Notes: generated by a model from the letters alone, not told the origin. Shown: positions 24,278-34,437, numbered from the stretch's first letter. The stretch: 64,000 bases of DNA from Chloracidobacterium sp. (GCA_016716305.1 JADJWP010000002.1:1176501-1240500), one strand, 5' to 3'. Numbers and translations are program-made.

Positions 24278-25876
24278 ATGGCAGACGAACGGCGAGCAAG
24301 ATTTGAGACCTCATCAGGGATCGAACTTCCCAACGATTTCAACCCAAGCAATACGAAAGCGGTCGACTACGACACCGATCTCGGCGATCCGGGCCACTAT
24401 CCATATACCCGCGGAGCTCGGCGAAATATGTATCGCGGCAAGTTTTGGACGATGCGCCAATATGCGGGTTTCGCGACTGCCGAGGAATCGAATGAAAGGT
24501 ACAAATACTTGCTGTCGCAAGGGACGACCGGGCTGAGCGTAGCATTCGATCTCCCGACTCAGATCGGCCTCGATTCCGACGATGAACTTGCGTTAGGCGA
24601 AGTTGGAAAGGTGGGCGTGGCGATCGACAGCATTGAAGACATGCTCCGGCTACTCGACGGCATCCCGCTCGATCGTGTTTCGACGTCGATGACCATCAAC
24701 GCGACAGCCTCGATACTGCTGTGCCTTTACCTTGCGGTCGCCCGAAAGCAGGGCGTTACGTTCGACAAGGTCACCGGCACGATTCAGAACGACATTCTCA
24801 AAGAGTATATTGCCCGCGGCACATATATTTATCCGCCCGCACCGAGCATGCGGTTGATAACCGACACATTCGCCTTTTGCGCGGCCGAAGTGCCAAATTG
24901 GAACACAATATCGATCTCCGGCTATCATATTCGCGAGGCCGGCTCGACCGCCGCACAGGAGCTTGCTTTTACGCTTGCAGACGGGATCTGCTACGTTCAG
25001 GCCGCGATCGATGTCGGCCTCGACGTCGATCAGTTCGCTCCGCGGCTCTCATTCTTTTTCAATTCTCACAACAATTTGCTGGAAGAGGTTGCAAAGTTTC
25101 GTGCCGCACGCAGAATGTGGGCGCGGATCATGCGAGATCGATTCAATGCCAAAGATGCAAGGTCACACGTCCTTCGCTTTCATACACAGACCGCAGGCTC
25201 CACACTAACCGCCCAACAGCCTGAGGTGAACGTCGTCCGTACCACCCTTCAAGCCTTGGCTGCGGTGCTTGGCGGCACACAGAGCCTTCACACAAATTCG
25301 ATGGACGAGGCACTCGGACTTCCGACCGAGTCTGCCGCACGAATCGCTCTCCGGACGCAACAGGTTATTGCCTTTGAATCAGGGGTAGCAGATATCGTCG
25401 ACCCCTTTGCCGGCAGCTATGCGATCGAGGAGCTCACCACCCAACTCGAGACTCAAGCGAACGAATACATCGGGAAGATCGATGCGATGGGAGGAATGTT
25501 GCGAGCGATCGAAACGGGTTACGTGCAGCGTGAGATACAGGATGCCGCGTACGACTTTCAACGGGCGGTTGAGACCAATGACGCTGTAGTCGTCGGCGTC
25601 AACAAATTCCGTTTAGACGAAGGTTCCTCGATCCCCGTGTTATCGATAGATCCGAAGATCGAGCGCGACCAGGTAGCGCGGCTCGGAGCGCTTCGCGATC
25701 GGCGTGATCAATCGACGGTCACTCGATCGCTTGCCCGCCTTCAAGAAGCCGCTAACGGCACCGAAAATCTCATGCCACTGATACTCGAAGCGGTCGAGAA
25801 CTACGCCACGGTTGGCGAGATAAGTCGTTGTCTGCGAGGGGTTTGGGGTGAATTTCGCGAGGCTGTGACCTTTTGA
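24278..25876 (+). CDS. Methylmalonyl-CoA mutase large subunit-type acyl-CoA mutase (no B12 domain)
   Basis: 532 aa. Contains the TIM-barrel substrate domain of B12-dependent mutases: YTRGARRNMYRGKFWTMRQYAGF, TIQNDILKEYIARGTYIYPP, SISGYHIREAGSTAAQELAFTLADG, FHTQTAGSTLTAQQPEVNVVRTTLQALAAVLGGTQSLHTNSMDEALGLPT. The cobalamin-binding (DxHxxG) domain is absent, as in split enzymes where it is a separate small subunit. The small subunit gene is not in this window. MeaB (9894) and the epimerase (10835) are nearby, so methylmalonyl-CoA to succinyl-CoA isomerisation is likely; isobutyryl-CoA or other acyl-CoA substrates cannot be excluded. Confidence 0.9.
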   Translation: MADERRARFETSSGIELPNDFNPSNTKAVDYDTDLGDPGHYPYTRGARRNMYRGKFWTMRQYAGFATAEESNERYKYLLSQGTTGLSVAFDLPTQIGLDSDDELALGEVGKVGVAIDSIEDMLRLLDGIPLDRVSTSMTINATASILLCLYLAVARKQGVTFDKVTGTIQNDILKEYIARGTYIYPPAPSMRLITDTFAFCAAEVPNWNTISISGYHIREAGSTAAQELAFTLADGICYVQAAIDVGLDVDQFAPRLSFFFNSHNNLLEEVAKFRAARRMWARIMRDRFNAKDARSHVLRFHTQTAGSTLTAQQPEVNVVRTTLQALAAVLGGTQSLHTNSMDEALGLPTESAARIALRTQQVIAFESGVADIVDPFAGSYAIEELTTQLETQANEYIGKIDAMGGMLRAIETGYVQREIQDAAYDFQRAVETNDAVVVGVNKFRLDEGSSIPVLSIDPKIERDQVARLGALRDRRDQSTVTRSLARLQEAANGTENLMPLILEAVENYATVGEISRCLRGVWGEFREAVTF

Positions 25877-25991
25877 CTTTTATGCTGACACCTTTACGGA
25901 TAGTGTGTTAAGATTTTATCAGGCTTTCCCGCCACTCGGAATTCGTCTCCGGCAGCCCGCCAACAACGACCAAGCGTCGCCCCCCTAAGTC

Positions 25992-27773
25992 ATGGAACAA
26001 CTCAACGATTTCCTTCAGTCCCTTATTTCAACATCGAGCTATGAGCTCCATTTGGAACCAAACAAAGTGCCCTACTTAGTATCCGCAGGCGGTCAATCTG
26101 ACGTGGCGAGCGATCCGCTCCAAGGCACTCAGATTAGCATGATGGTCTTTCCATTGATCCCGATGGATATAAAGAACGAACTGCCTAACAAACCTGAGAT
26201 CCAGTTCGTACATCCGCACAATCTTGGCAAGTTCAGCTTCACCGTCCAGAAATCGCCCGCCGGGTTCAATGTCACGGTTCGGCCATTGCTTGGCGAGGAA
26301 CTGCCTGATTCTACGTCGACCGAGACCAAGGAAGTACCGGAAATTCAAAACAACGATCATCTGAGGACGAGTGAACCCCAGACATTTGTCATAAATAGCG
26401 AGCCGAATGTTGTGGCGAACGAAGGCAACCTTGAAACCTCTGCGGCAAAGGAGCTTCCTGAAATCGAGATCATTTCTGCGAACGACCCGCAGTTTGCAAC
26501 GGTCTTCTCCGAAACCGCCACTTATGAACCGCCCGGGCGTCGAGACGATTTTGCACGCGAGGAAATTGTCGAACCAGCCAAGGAGTATGTACCCGAGAAT
26601 TTCCAAAGCGAGCCCGTTGTCGAACAGCCAACACATGTGGAACCTGTCACACTGGATCGGCGATCTGGTGACCGACGGCGTGCAAACACAGTGATGCAAG
26701 CTCGAATGGATGTTCTCTTTCATCGAATGGCCGAGGTCGGTGCATCGGATCTTCATCTTTCTGTCAGCATGCCGCCGATGATCCGAAAAGACGGCAAGGT
26801 GCAGCGCCTCGATTGCGACGAAGCGATCCTTACACCGGACGTGATGCGTGAACTGCTGCTTTCGATCATGCCGCTGAAGAATCAAGAGGAATTCGACGTC
26901 CGGCGCGACACCGATTTCGCATATGAGATCGCCGATCTCGCTCGATTCAGATGCAACGTTTTTATGGATCGGAAAGGGATGGGCGCAGTTTTCAGAATAA
27001 TTCCGGCAAAAATGACTACTGCCGAACAGCTCGGACTTTCAGACGCGATACTCAATCTCTGCGATCTCTCAAAAGGCCTCGTCGTAGTCACCGGCCCAAC
27101 AGGTTCGGGTAAATCGACTACGCTCTGCGCAATGGTCAATCACATCAATATGCAGCGTGAAGACCATATAATAACTATCGAAGACCCGATTGAGTTTGTT
27201 CACGAAAATATCAAGTGCCTGGTAAATCAACGTGAGGTACACAACCACACAAGCTCGTTCAAAGACGCATTGCGTGCAGCGTTACGCGAAGATCCGGATA
27301 TCCTTCTGGTCGGCGAAATGCGCGATCTCGAGACGATCTCTATAGCGATCGAGACCGCCGAGACCGGACACCTCGTTTTCGGCACATTGCATACTACAAC
27401 AGCAGCGTCGACGGTTGACCGCATCATCGATCAATTTCCGGCTGATCGGCAACAGCAGATCCGCGTCATGCTTTCCGAATCTCTCAAAGGTGTGATCGCT
27501 CAGACACTTTTACCGAAGATCGGCGGCGGTCGCGTTGCGGCGCTTGAAGTCCTGATCGTAACGCCTGCGATCAGCAATTTGATCAGAGAAGGCAAGACGT
27601 TTCAGATCCCTTCTGCAATGCAGACCGGTAAGAACCATGGAATGGTGATGTTGAATGATGCCTTGTTCGACCTGGTGCAAAAGAAGATGGTCGAACCGCG
27701 TGATGCGTACATAAAGGCGGTAGATAAAACAAACTTCGAAACAATGCTAACGCGAGGCGGTTTCAGCATATAG
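25992..27773 (+). CDS. pilT: PilT-type pilus retraction ATPase with an extra N-terminal domain
   Basis: 593 aa versus about 350 for standard PilT. The C-terminal part (about 235-593) is a complete PilT: N-terminal PAS-like domain (ASDLHLSVSMPPMIRKDGKVQRL), Walker A GPTGSGKST (368-376), Asp box IEDPIEF, Walker B DPDILLVGEMRD, His box TGHLVFGTLHTTTAASTVDRII, and the PilT-specific AISNLIREGKTFQIPSAMQT. Residues 1-100 look like a diverged second copy of the PAS-like domain (SSYELHLEPNKVPYLVSAGG, QISMMVFPLIP). A 130-residue acidic, disordered linker joins the two. Role: hexameric ATPase powering type IV pilus retraction. Confidence 0.9.
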   Translation: MEQLNDFLQSLISTSSYELHLEPNKVPYLVSAGGQSDVASDPLQGTQISMMVFPLIPMDIKNELPNKPEIQFVHPHNLGKFSFTVQKSPAGFNVTVRPLLGEELPDSTSTETKEVPEIQNNDHLRTSEPQTFVINSEPNVVANEGNLETSAAKELPEIEIISANDPQFATVFSETATYEPPGRRDDFAREEIVEPAKEYVPENFQSEPVVEQPTHVEPVTLDRRSGDRRRANTVMQARMDVLFHRMAEVGASDLHLSVSMPPMIRKDGKVQRLDCDEAILTPDVMRELLLSIMPLKNQEEFDVRRDTDFAYEIADLARFRCNVFMDRKGMGAVFRIIPAKMTTAEQLGLSDAILNLCDLSKGLVVVTGPTGSGKSTTLCAMVNHINMQREDHIITIEDPIEFVHENIKCLVNQREVHNHTSSFKDALRAALREDPDILLVGEMRDLETISIAIETAETGHLVFGTLHTTTAASTVDRIIDQFPADRQQQIRVMLSESLKGVIAQTLLPKIGGGRVAALEVLIVTPAISNLIREGKTFQIPSAMQTGKNHGMVMLNDALFDLVQKKMVEPRDAYIKAVDKTNFETMLTRGGFSI

Positions 27774-27777
27774 TGGG

Positions 27778-29616
27778 TTATCTGGCCGGTCCGCGCTGAA
27801 AGAATCTTGAATTTATTGCAACTCTTCGTCCGCTTTCGGTCTGAATGAAGCTCTTTCCGTCGCTGACGTTGACGTTATTCGCGGTGAGCGTGGTACCGGT
27901 CGCGCGCTGAAACTCTGATATCGCGCGATTAAGATAGGTCTGCGCCAACAGTTCGCGCCCGCGGGCAGAGATCAGTTCGTTCTGTCGCTGCAGCACGAGG
28001 TAAAAGGTCGTTGTCCCCGCACGAAATTGCCGCTGTTCGCTTTCGGAAAGCTGCTCGGCCGCCGCCCTGGCGGAAGTTGCCGAAGACAATCTCGCCTCTG
28101 CAGACCGAAGCGCCTGCAGCGAGTTTCTGACCTCAGCTTCGATGATCTGTTCTGCCTGATCGCGAGTGTTCTTGATTCGCCTTTCTTCGACGAGAGTTCT
28201 GCCGAGGTTCGCCTTTGCAGTTGTATTGCCCCAAGGCAATGTGACCGTCACACCGATGCGATAGGTCGGATAGTCTTGTGCAAACAGGTTTCCTAGCGAG
28301 CTCAAATATCCGCCCACGAGATTTGGCGGCACGCGGCTATTACCCGAGGAATCAAAGGCCGCCGGGGTCTCGGTTCCCGCGAGGCCCTGCGAAGTGTAGA
28401 TACCGACAAGGTCTATCTGCGGCTTCGTCTGATTCCGATAGTAGGTTTGGTCGATCTTATTGATCTCGGCCGTAGTCGTTAGTTGAATGAGTTCGGGCCG
28501 ATTCTTTAGTGCTTCTGCAACCGCCACCTCGAGCCCGACCCGCGGGGCTTCCAGACTTATCGGCGAAACGGGTGTAATGGCCCTTGACCAAGTTTCCGAG
28601 GCCCTATCGCTCAACATCAGCGTCTTGAGGTGATTCTCGGCACGAGTCACTTCTTCCTGCGCAGCAAAGACATTCAGCTCGAACGTCGAGATCTGTGCTG
28701 TTGCAGCAACGATATCGATCGGTGCAAGAACCCCCTGTGCGACAAGCCTCTGGTTGCTTTCGAGCTGAGTGCGGGCCTGCCTGACGGCATCTAGCTGCAC
28801 CTGCATGTTTCGAAGTGCAAATGCTAAATTCCAGTAGGCTTGTTCGACCGAGGCAATGACCTCGATCGCCCGCTGTCGAAACTGAGAGTCCGAAATACTA
28901 AGGTTTTTCTTCGCGATCTCGATCGAGCGCCGATTGGCATCTGTACTCCGATTGCGAAGCAGTGGCTGCGTGTACGAAAAACTAAGGACCGAAGGGAACT
29001 GCGGGTTAAGAAATGAGTTCGTATTGCTCGTTGTGAACCGTGTCGAATCGAATCTTGCTGAATAAACGCCGCCAAACCAAGGCGAAAACCCCGTTAAACC
29101 CGCAGACCCGAAGTAACGGGTCTGCGTAACAGCACCGTTGACCGCACCTCCGATAAGCGAGGCTGTCGGTGTTGTAAGACTCTCGTAGTAGCTTTGGGCA
29201 TCAATAAGCGGATCAAATACGCCGCGGGCACCTCTCAGGTTAAACTCGGCGATCTCTACGTTATTTCGCGAAGCGTCGACGTCATTATTGTTATCCAATG
29301 CGAGCCTGATCGCCTCGTCAAGAGTAAGCGGCAACTGATCTAGAACATTTACGCCGACCCGATCTGGCGAGGGCATACCCTTGACCGGAGCCTCGAAATT
29401 CGGTGCGACCGGCGGCGGATCTGCCGGCATGGTCGATGGTGGAGCGGTCTCAATCGATATCGGAGTCGGTTTTGTGATCGGTGTCGAAGTTGGGGCGGGC
29501 GTTGGCACAACCGCCTGCGCATTAACGCCAATTAGAAACAGCAGGTTAAGGCCGGCCGCGGCCACGCCACGATAAAACCATTTGCCGCAATTACTTAAGA
29601 CCGTCCTATTCGACAT
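27778..29616 (-). CDS. TolC-family outer-membrane efflux protein
   Basis: 612 aa from ATG 29616, chosen because it lies just 2 bp after the stop of the upstream pump gene; an extended frame continues into that gene. Signal peptide around residues 10-35, then a Pro/Thr-rich linker (PTPAPTSTPITKPTPI). Two outer-membrane efflux protein domains follow, with the coiled-coil helices (RQRAIEVIASVEQAYWNLAFALRNMQVQLDAVRQARTQ and later IIEAEVRNSLQALRSAEARLSSATSARAAAEQ). Third gene of the RND operon, forming the exit duct for substrates moved by the pump. Confidence 0.92.
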   Translation of the reverse strand: MSNRTVLSNCGKWFYRGVAAAGLNLLFLIGVNAQAVVPTPAPTSTPITKPTPISIETAPPSTMPADPPPVAPNFEAPVKGMPSPDRVGVNVLDQLPLTLDEAIRLALDNNNDVDASRNNVEIAEFNLRGARGVFDPLIDAQSYYESLTTPTASLIGGAVNGAVTQTRYFGSAGLTGFSPWFGGVYSARFDSTRFTTSNTNSFLNPQFPSVLSFSYTQPLLRNRSTDANRRSIEIAKKNLSISDSQFRQRAIEVIASVEQAYWNLAFALRNMQVQLDAVRQARTQLESNQRLVAQGVLAPIDIVAATAQISTFELNVFAAQEEVTRAENHLKTLMLSDRASETWSRAITPVSPISLEAPRVGLEVAVAEALKNRPELIQLTTTAEINKIDQTYYRNQTKPQIDLVGIYTSQGLAGTETPAAFDSSGNSRVPPNLVGGYLSSLGNLFAQDYPTYRIGVTVTLPWGNTTAKANLGRTLVEERRIKNTRDQAEQIIEAEVRNSLQALRSAEARLSSATSARAAAEQLSESEQRQFRAGTTTFYLVLQRQNELISARGRELLAQTYLNRAISEFQRATGTTLTANNVNVSDGKSFIQTESGRRVAINSRFFQRGPAR

Positions 29617-29620
29617 CAAA

Positions 29621-32600
29621 CTAATTCCCTTGCGTCGCATCTGCCGCTCCATTTGGCTCCGAAACGCCTGGACTCTTAGATTCGCGCTTCGATCGAAATA
29701 TCGATTCCCTGATCGCTGACAAATTCCCTCCGATCCGACGCATGATCGTCGATTCGGAAGCATCATCAAACAGCGAGTAGAATACCGGAACCGCCAACAG
29801 CGTCAAAAGTAGGCACAGCGACTGGCCGCCAACTACGAGAATACCGATGGAACGGTTTGTTGCAGCACCTGCTCCTGTGCCGAGCGTCAGCGGTATCATG
29901 CCGGCAACCAGGGCCAGGGTCGTCATTAATATTGGGCGCAATCGATCACGGTTCGCCTGGATAATCGCATCATAGCGATTCAGCCCTTTTGCTCTGAGCG
30001 TATTGGTGTGGTCTATCTGGAGAATGGCGTTCTTCTTGACGATCCCAAACAATAGCAATATCCCAAGTGCGGAGAAAATGTTCAGGGTCTGCCCTGCGAG
30101 AGCTGTCGAAAGCAAAGCGAAAGGGACAGCGAGCGGCAGGGTCAAGAGGATCGTGACGGGATGTATGAACGATTCGAACTGCGCCGCGAGGATGAGGTAC
30201 ATGAAAACGAAAGACAGGAGGAAAGCGTACATAAAGGACTCATACGCCTTCTGGAGCTCCTTTGATTGACCTGTCACACCCGTGACGTACTGGGGCGGCA
30301 TCTGAAGTTCCCGGGCATACTGCTCGATCTTGGCGAGTGCATCAGACTCCGAGGCGTTTGGCGGCAGTCCCGCAGAGACCGTTACTTGCCGTTGGCGATT
30401 TAGGCGATTGATCGAGGAGGGGGCAAGTGCTTCCTCAAGCTTGACCACCCGCTCGAGCCCGATAATTCCGCCATTGGAAGAAGCCACAGAAAAATACTTG
30501 AAATTGGTGCGATCACGACGAAAGGGTTCATCAGCCCTGACGACCACATCGTATTGCTGCGATCCCTCGCTGTAAGTCGATACGATCTGGCCTGCCGAAA
30601 GTATGTTCAACGCTTGGGCCACGTCTCCTGCCCTGACTCCGAGGTCGGCGGCACGCGTGCGGTCGATCACCACGCGTATCTCGGGAGTACCGATCTCGAC
30701 CGAATTGTCGGGATCCCTGAATATCGGATCCTGCTTCATCCGTTCCACAAGTGTGTTCGCATATTCAGTTAGCCGATCCATATCCGGGCCGGCTATATAT
30801 AACCCGACAGATGAACCTCCCCGACCGAGACCTATACTTCCGGCGATCGACGATGAGGCCGACACACTGACCTGATAGTCCTTAGATGAGTACTTTCTTG
30901 CGATCGCGCGTGTTTGGTTGATCAGATCAGCCTGCGATTTCTCGCGTTCCGAGACCGGCAGCAGAGCGACGTTGATGAAACCATTGTTCGGCCCAGAACC
31001 CCGACCGAAACCTGCAAGTACCAGAGTGTTCTTTACACCCGGAACCTCGGCTCGAATGTCCCTGGCGATCCGATCGAGGATCGACTGGGTCGCCGAAAGC
31101 GACGTTCCCTGAGGTCCGCGAAGATTCACCTGAAAAAGCGATTCGTCTTCGTCCGGAAGGAATGCCATTCCGACAAATTTATATAACGGATAGATCGACA
31201 CCACCGTCGCGATACAGATCAAAACAACTACCCATCTATAACGCATCGAGAGCCGCAGCATGAAAGTGTAAAAACCGTCGATCTTTTGATAGAACCATCC
31301 ATCCTTGCTTTCATGGCCATTTGAACCTGGCGTCGAATGGTCCGTCTCGTTACCCGAATCTATCTCGTCGCCGTTCGATTGCCACGAGCCGGGTTCAACT
31401 GCCTCGGGTTCACCTTTCGATCGCCGTTCCACGGGCTTCTTCTTTTTGATCCAGCGCGCGGCGAGCATTGGCGTAAGTGTGAACGAGACGATCAGCGAAA
31501 CCGCAATTGCGGCTGCGGCGGTCAGTCCGAAAGAAGACATGAACCGACCGACGATCCCGCTCATGAAACCGACGGGTATGAAAACCGCGAGCAGGGAAAG
31601 CGTGGTCGCAAGAACCGCAAGACCGATCTCCCGAGTTCCTTCGATCGCCGCTTGAAACGGATCCATTCCCTTTTCTTCAACAAATCGATAAATATTCTCG
31701 AGAACGACGATGGCATCATCGATCACGATCCCGACCATCAGGGTGAGGGCCAGCATCGTCATTTGATTCAACGAATAACCGAACGCCGCGATCGCGGCGA
31801 ATGCGGCAATGATCGAAACCGGAATAGCAAGAGCGGATATGATCGTCGACCGAAAATTCCATAGGAATAGAAATACGATTATGGCCGCAAACAAACCGCC
31901 AAGCACGAGATGTTCTTCAATCGCGGTGAGAGAATTCTGAATGAACTCCGATTGATCACGAATGATGGCCACCTTCATGTCGGAGGGAAGATTTGGGATT
32001 ATCTCCTCCATACGTGATTTCACGTTATTGATGACCGCTATCGTATTCGCGCCGGCTTGCTTGCGGACACCAACTGAAACAGACTGGACGCCATCCAACG
32101 AGGCTGCGGAACTCGGTTCGCCGCCTGTTTTCTCAACGTACCCAATATCCTTGATCTTGATCGGAAATCCGTTGCGGGTCGTGATCACGATGTCGTTGAA
32201 CTGCTCGACCTCGGTCAACTTGCTCATCGTTCGAACACCCAGCGTTCGTTGTCCCTCGACCAAGTTTCCACCAGGCAATTCCTGGTTCTGCGAACGTATT
32301 GCAGCCGAAACATCGGTCACCGCAAGTTCAAACGCTCGGAGCCGATCAGGATTTACGCTAATGCGAATCTGAGGCGTTCGTGATCCCCACATGAAGACCT
32401 CGCCGACTCCGTCAGCTGACTCGATCCGCTTCTGTATAAGCACTTCGACCAGTTCGGTAAGTTCCATCACGCCGCGCGGAGCGCTGACGGTATACATCAA
32501 TATCGGCTGAGAATCGGGGTCAGATTTTTGGGCAACAGGTGGATCGGCGGTTTCCGGTAAACGGTTGACGACAGTGCTCAACTTCTGCTGAATCTCTTGA

Positions 32601-32917
32601 TAGGCGACGTCCGGATCTTTTTCAAGGTTGAAGGTGAGTGTTACATTCGAGCTTCCGCGGGACGAACTCGAGCGCATTTCTTCGACACCAGGCACCGTGT
32701 TGAGCGCTCCCTCGATCACGTCGGTGATCTCGCTTTCGATCTCTTCGGGCGATGCACCCGGATTACCAACGCGCACTGAAATAGTCGGAAGATCGATCTT
32801 GGGAAAGCGATCGACCCCGAGCGTAAAGAAGCTAAAGCCTCCCACGACCGTTAGGAACAAGACGATTACGGTTGCGAATACCGGCCTGTGAACACAAATT
32901 TCAGCTAACCACTGCAT
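29621..32917 (-). CDS. RND-family multidrug/solute efflux permease (AcrB/MexB-like)
   Basis: 1098 aa with 12 transmembrane segments in the AcrB plan and two large periplasmic loops. N terminus MQWLAEICVHRPVFATVIVLFL; the GASPEEIESEITDVIEGAL and FTLTPMLAARW motifs are typical. The proton-relay Asp pair lies in the TM4 stretch (MVGIVIDDAIVVLENI). The insertion around residue 495 carries a hydrophilic acidic stretch (EPEAVEPGSWQSNGDEIDSGNETD) on the cytoplasmic side. Middle gene between adaptor and TolC. Confidence 0.95.
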   Translation of the reverse strand: MQWLAEICVHRPVFATVIVLFLTVVGGFSFFTLGVDRFPKIDLPTISVRVGNPGASPEEIESEITDVIEGALNTVPGVEEMRSSSSRGSSNVTLTFNLEKDPDVAYQEIQQKLSTVVNRLPETADPPVAQKSDPDSQPILMYTVSAPRGVMELTELVEVLIQKRIESADGVGEVFMWGSRTPQIRISVNPDRLRAFELAVTDVSAAIRSQNQELPGGNLVEGQRTLGVRTMSKLTEVEQFNDIVITTRNGFPIKIKDIGYVEKTGGEPSSAASLDGVQSVSVGVRKQAGANTIAVINNVKSRMEEIIPNLPSDMKVAIIRDQSEFIQNSLTAIEEHLVLGGLFAAIIVFLFLWNFRSTIISALAIPVSIIAAFAAIAAFGYSLNQMTMLALTLMVGIVIDDAIVVLENIYRFVEEKGMDPFQAAIEGTREIGLAVLATTLSLLAVFIPVGFMSGIVGRFMSSFGLTAAAAIAVSLIVSFTLTPMLAARWIKKKKPVERRSKGEPEAVEPGSWQSNGDEIDSGNETDHSTPGSNGHESKDGWFYQKIDGFYTFMLRLSMRYRWVVVLICIATVVSIYPLYKFVGMAFLPDEDESLFQVNLRGPQGTSLSATQSILDRIARDIRAEVPGVKNTLVLAGFGRGSGPNNGFINVALLPVSEREKSQADLINQTRAIARKYSSKDYQVSVSASSSIAGSIGLGRGGSSVGLYIAGPDMDRLTEYANTLVERMKQDPIFRDPDNSVEIGTPEIRVVIDRTRAADLGVRAGDVAQALNILSAGQIVSTYSEGSQQYDVVVRADEPFRRDRTNFKYFSVASSNGGIIGLERVVKLEEALAPSSINRLNRQRQVTVSAGLPPNASESDALAKIEQYARELQMPPQYVTGVTGQSKELQKAYESFMYAFLLSFVFMYLILAAQFESFIHPVTILLTLPLAVPFALLSTALAGQTLNIFSALGILLLFGIVKKNAILQIDHTNTLRAKGLNRYDAIIQANRDRLRPILMTTLALVAGMIPLTLGTGAGAATNRSIGILVVGGQSLCLLLTLLAVPVFYSLFDDASESTIMRRIGGNLSAIRESIFRSKRESKSPGVSEPNGAADATQGN

Positions 32918-32948
32918 AAAACCTCATGGCAAAAGATCGGCGAGGAAT

Positions 32949-34265
32949 CTAGGACGAGACTCTCGCACCTTCGAAGAGTAGGTCGAGATTGCTCGTTGCT
33001 ACCGTTTCGTCGGCGTTTAGACCCGACAATATCTGAACGCTGTCACCTTCTTCTGTTCCAAGTTGGATCACTCTCAATTTTGCGACACCATCGACGATGA
33101 CGAATGCCCGATATGATTGTGTGGGCTGATGATTGAAGACCGCCGCTTTCGGAACGAATGTCCCGGTCGTCCCACCATCTTTGTTGATCCTCGCAGTAGC
33201 GAACATGCCGGGACGCAAAGAATTATCGCTATTCTCGATCGAGGCCTCGACGATCGCTGCCCGCGAAGCCGCGTCGATCGCTGGATTTATCGCCGTGACG
33301 ACCCCCGAAAATCTGCGGTCGCGATAGGCATCGACCTCGAGCGAAACTCCACGACCGAGAGTGACCGTCGGAACATCGGCCTCTGCGACCTGTATTTGTA
33401 TCTTGATCGGGTTTGTTCTAAGCAAGGTAGCTAGAACCGTTGCAGTCGAAACAAATTCACCTACAGCTACCTGGCGCTCGCTTATAAAACCTGGAAACGG
33501 TGCCTTGATGACAGTGTCGGCCACGGCCTGTTCGGCGATCTGTACGCTTGTGCGTGCTGCTTCAACAGATGCTTCGGCGCTTCGAATCTGTTGATTCGAT
33601 TGACGCGCGGTATTAACAGCAGCATCAAGCTGTTCCTTAGCAGAATTCGCACGCGCCCGCGCCGTGTCGCGCATAAGCCGATACTGTTCGTAGGTGATCA
33701 TCGCGACGTCGCCGCTTTCGACCAATTCGCGATATCTTCGTTCATTCGTTTCGGCCTGCCGAAGTTCGGCTTGCAGCAGTTCGTAGTTCGCATTCGCTGC
33801 CCTGACCTCCGGGATAGCCGAAGCATTGAACGAGGCACTCGGTGAAAGGCCCAGCCGAGCTTCTGCTTGCCTTACAGCAGCGACTGCCTGCTTTACACTT
33901 GCCTGAGCAGCCGCGAGTTGGAGTCTCGCGTCGCGGTCGTCGATCTTTGCGATAACGGTCCCGGTCGAAACGAACTGGCCGACATTGACAGCGATGTTTG
34001 AAACCTTTCCGGCAACTTTTGGGGCTATATTTGAAACCTCGTCCGCGACCAGACTGCCTGTGGCCTGAATAAATGCTGGCACCTGCCGAGCCTCAACCTT
34101 CGCCACAGTGACCGTAACCGGAGCTTCTGCGTTAGTGCTGTTCGAGTTCGAAACAGGCACCTCAGCGGATTTTGTGGTTCCGCACCCGGTTGCGATAAAC
34201 CCGACAGCGACTGCCCCAAGCGATAAGAGGCAGGCACGAAAAGGCGATTTGATTCCTCGTAACAT
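32949..34265 (-). CDS. RND periplasmic adaptor (membrane fusion) lipoprotein
   Basis: 438 aa from ATG 34265 (MLRGIKSPFRACLLSLG). Lipobox ATGC at about residue 27 (FIATGCGTT), so it is an inner-membrane-anchored lipoprotein. Beta-barrel/lipoyl halves flank an alpha hairpin: VAGKVSNIAVNVGQFVSTGTVIAKIDDRDARLQLAAAQASVKQAV, with the return IKAPFPGFISERQVAVGEFVSTATVLATL. First gene of the RND operon. Confidence 0.93.
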   Translation of the reverse strand: MLRGIKSPFRACLLSLGAVAVGFIATGCGTTKSAEVPVSNSNSTNAEAPVTVTVAKVEARQVPAFIQATGSLVADEVSNIAPKVAGKVSNIAVNVGQFVSTGTVIAKIDDRDARLQLAAAQASVKQAVAAVRQAEARLGLSPSASFNASAIPEVRAANANYELLQAELRQAETNERRYRELVESGDVAMITYEQYRLMRDTARARANSAKEQLDAAVNTARQSNQQIRSAEASVEAARTSVQIAEQAVADTVIKAPFPGFISERQVAVGEFVSTATVLATLLRTNPIKIQIQVAEADVPTVTLGRGVSLEVDAYRDRRFSGVVTAINPAIDAASRAAIVEASIENSDNSLRPGMFATARINKDGGTTGTFVPKAAVFNHQPTQSYRAFVIVDGVAKLRVIQLGTEEGDSVQILSGLNADETVATSNLDLLFEGARVSS

Positions 34266-34323
34266 AGAGTTCAAAATATAAATTCAATTTTATACTACGA
34301 GTCGTCGTGCGTTAAGGTTGCTA

Positions 34324-34341
34324 TTGTAAATTTTTGTAAAT
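34324..34341. promoter_or_regulatory. Direct repeat in the divergent RND/rhodanese promoter region
   Basis: TTGTAAAT occurs at 34324-34331 and again at 34334-34341, exactly one helical turn apart, in the 172 bp between the RND operon (minus) and the rhodanese gene (plus). Such spacing suits a protein binding one face of DNA. No regulator gene is adjacent. Confidence 0.25.
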
Positions 34342-34437
34342 GCTATAGTTACGTTTCGCCCGATAACGCCGATCGGATTTGCACAATTCGCAATTTTTGA
34401 TTAAAGATTGAGAAAAACTGACTTTCAGGGGTAATCG

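Noticed and set aside
29621..29769. Extended N terminus of the TolC gene running into the pump gene
   Set aside because: It would overlap the pump's coding end by about 150 bp; the ATG at 29616 fits operon spacing and a signal peptide.
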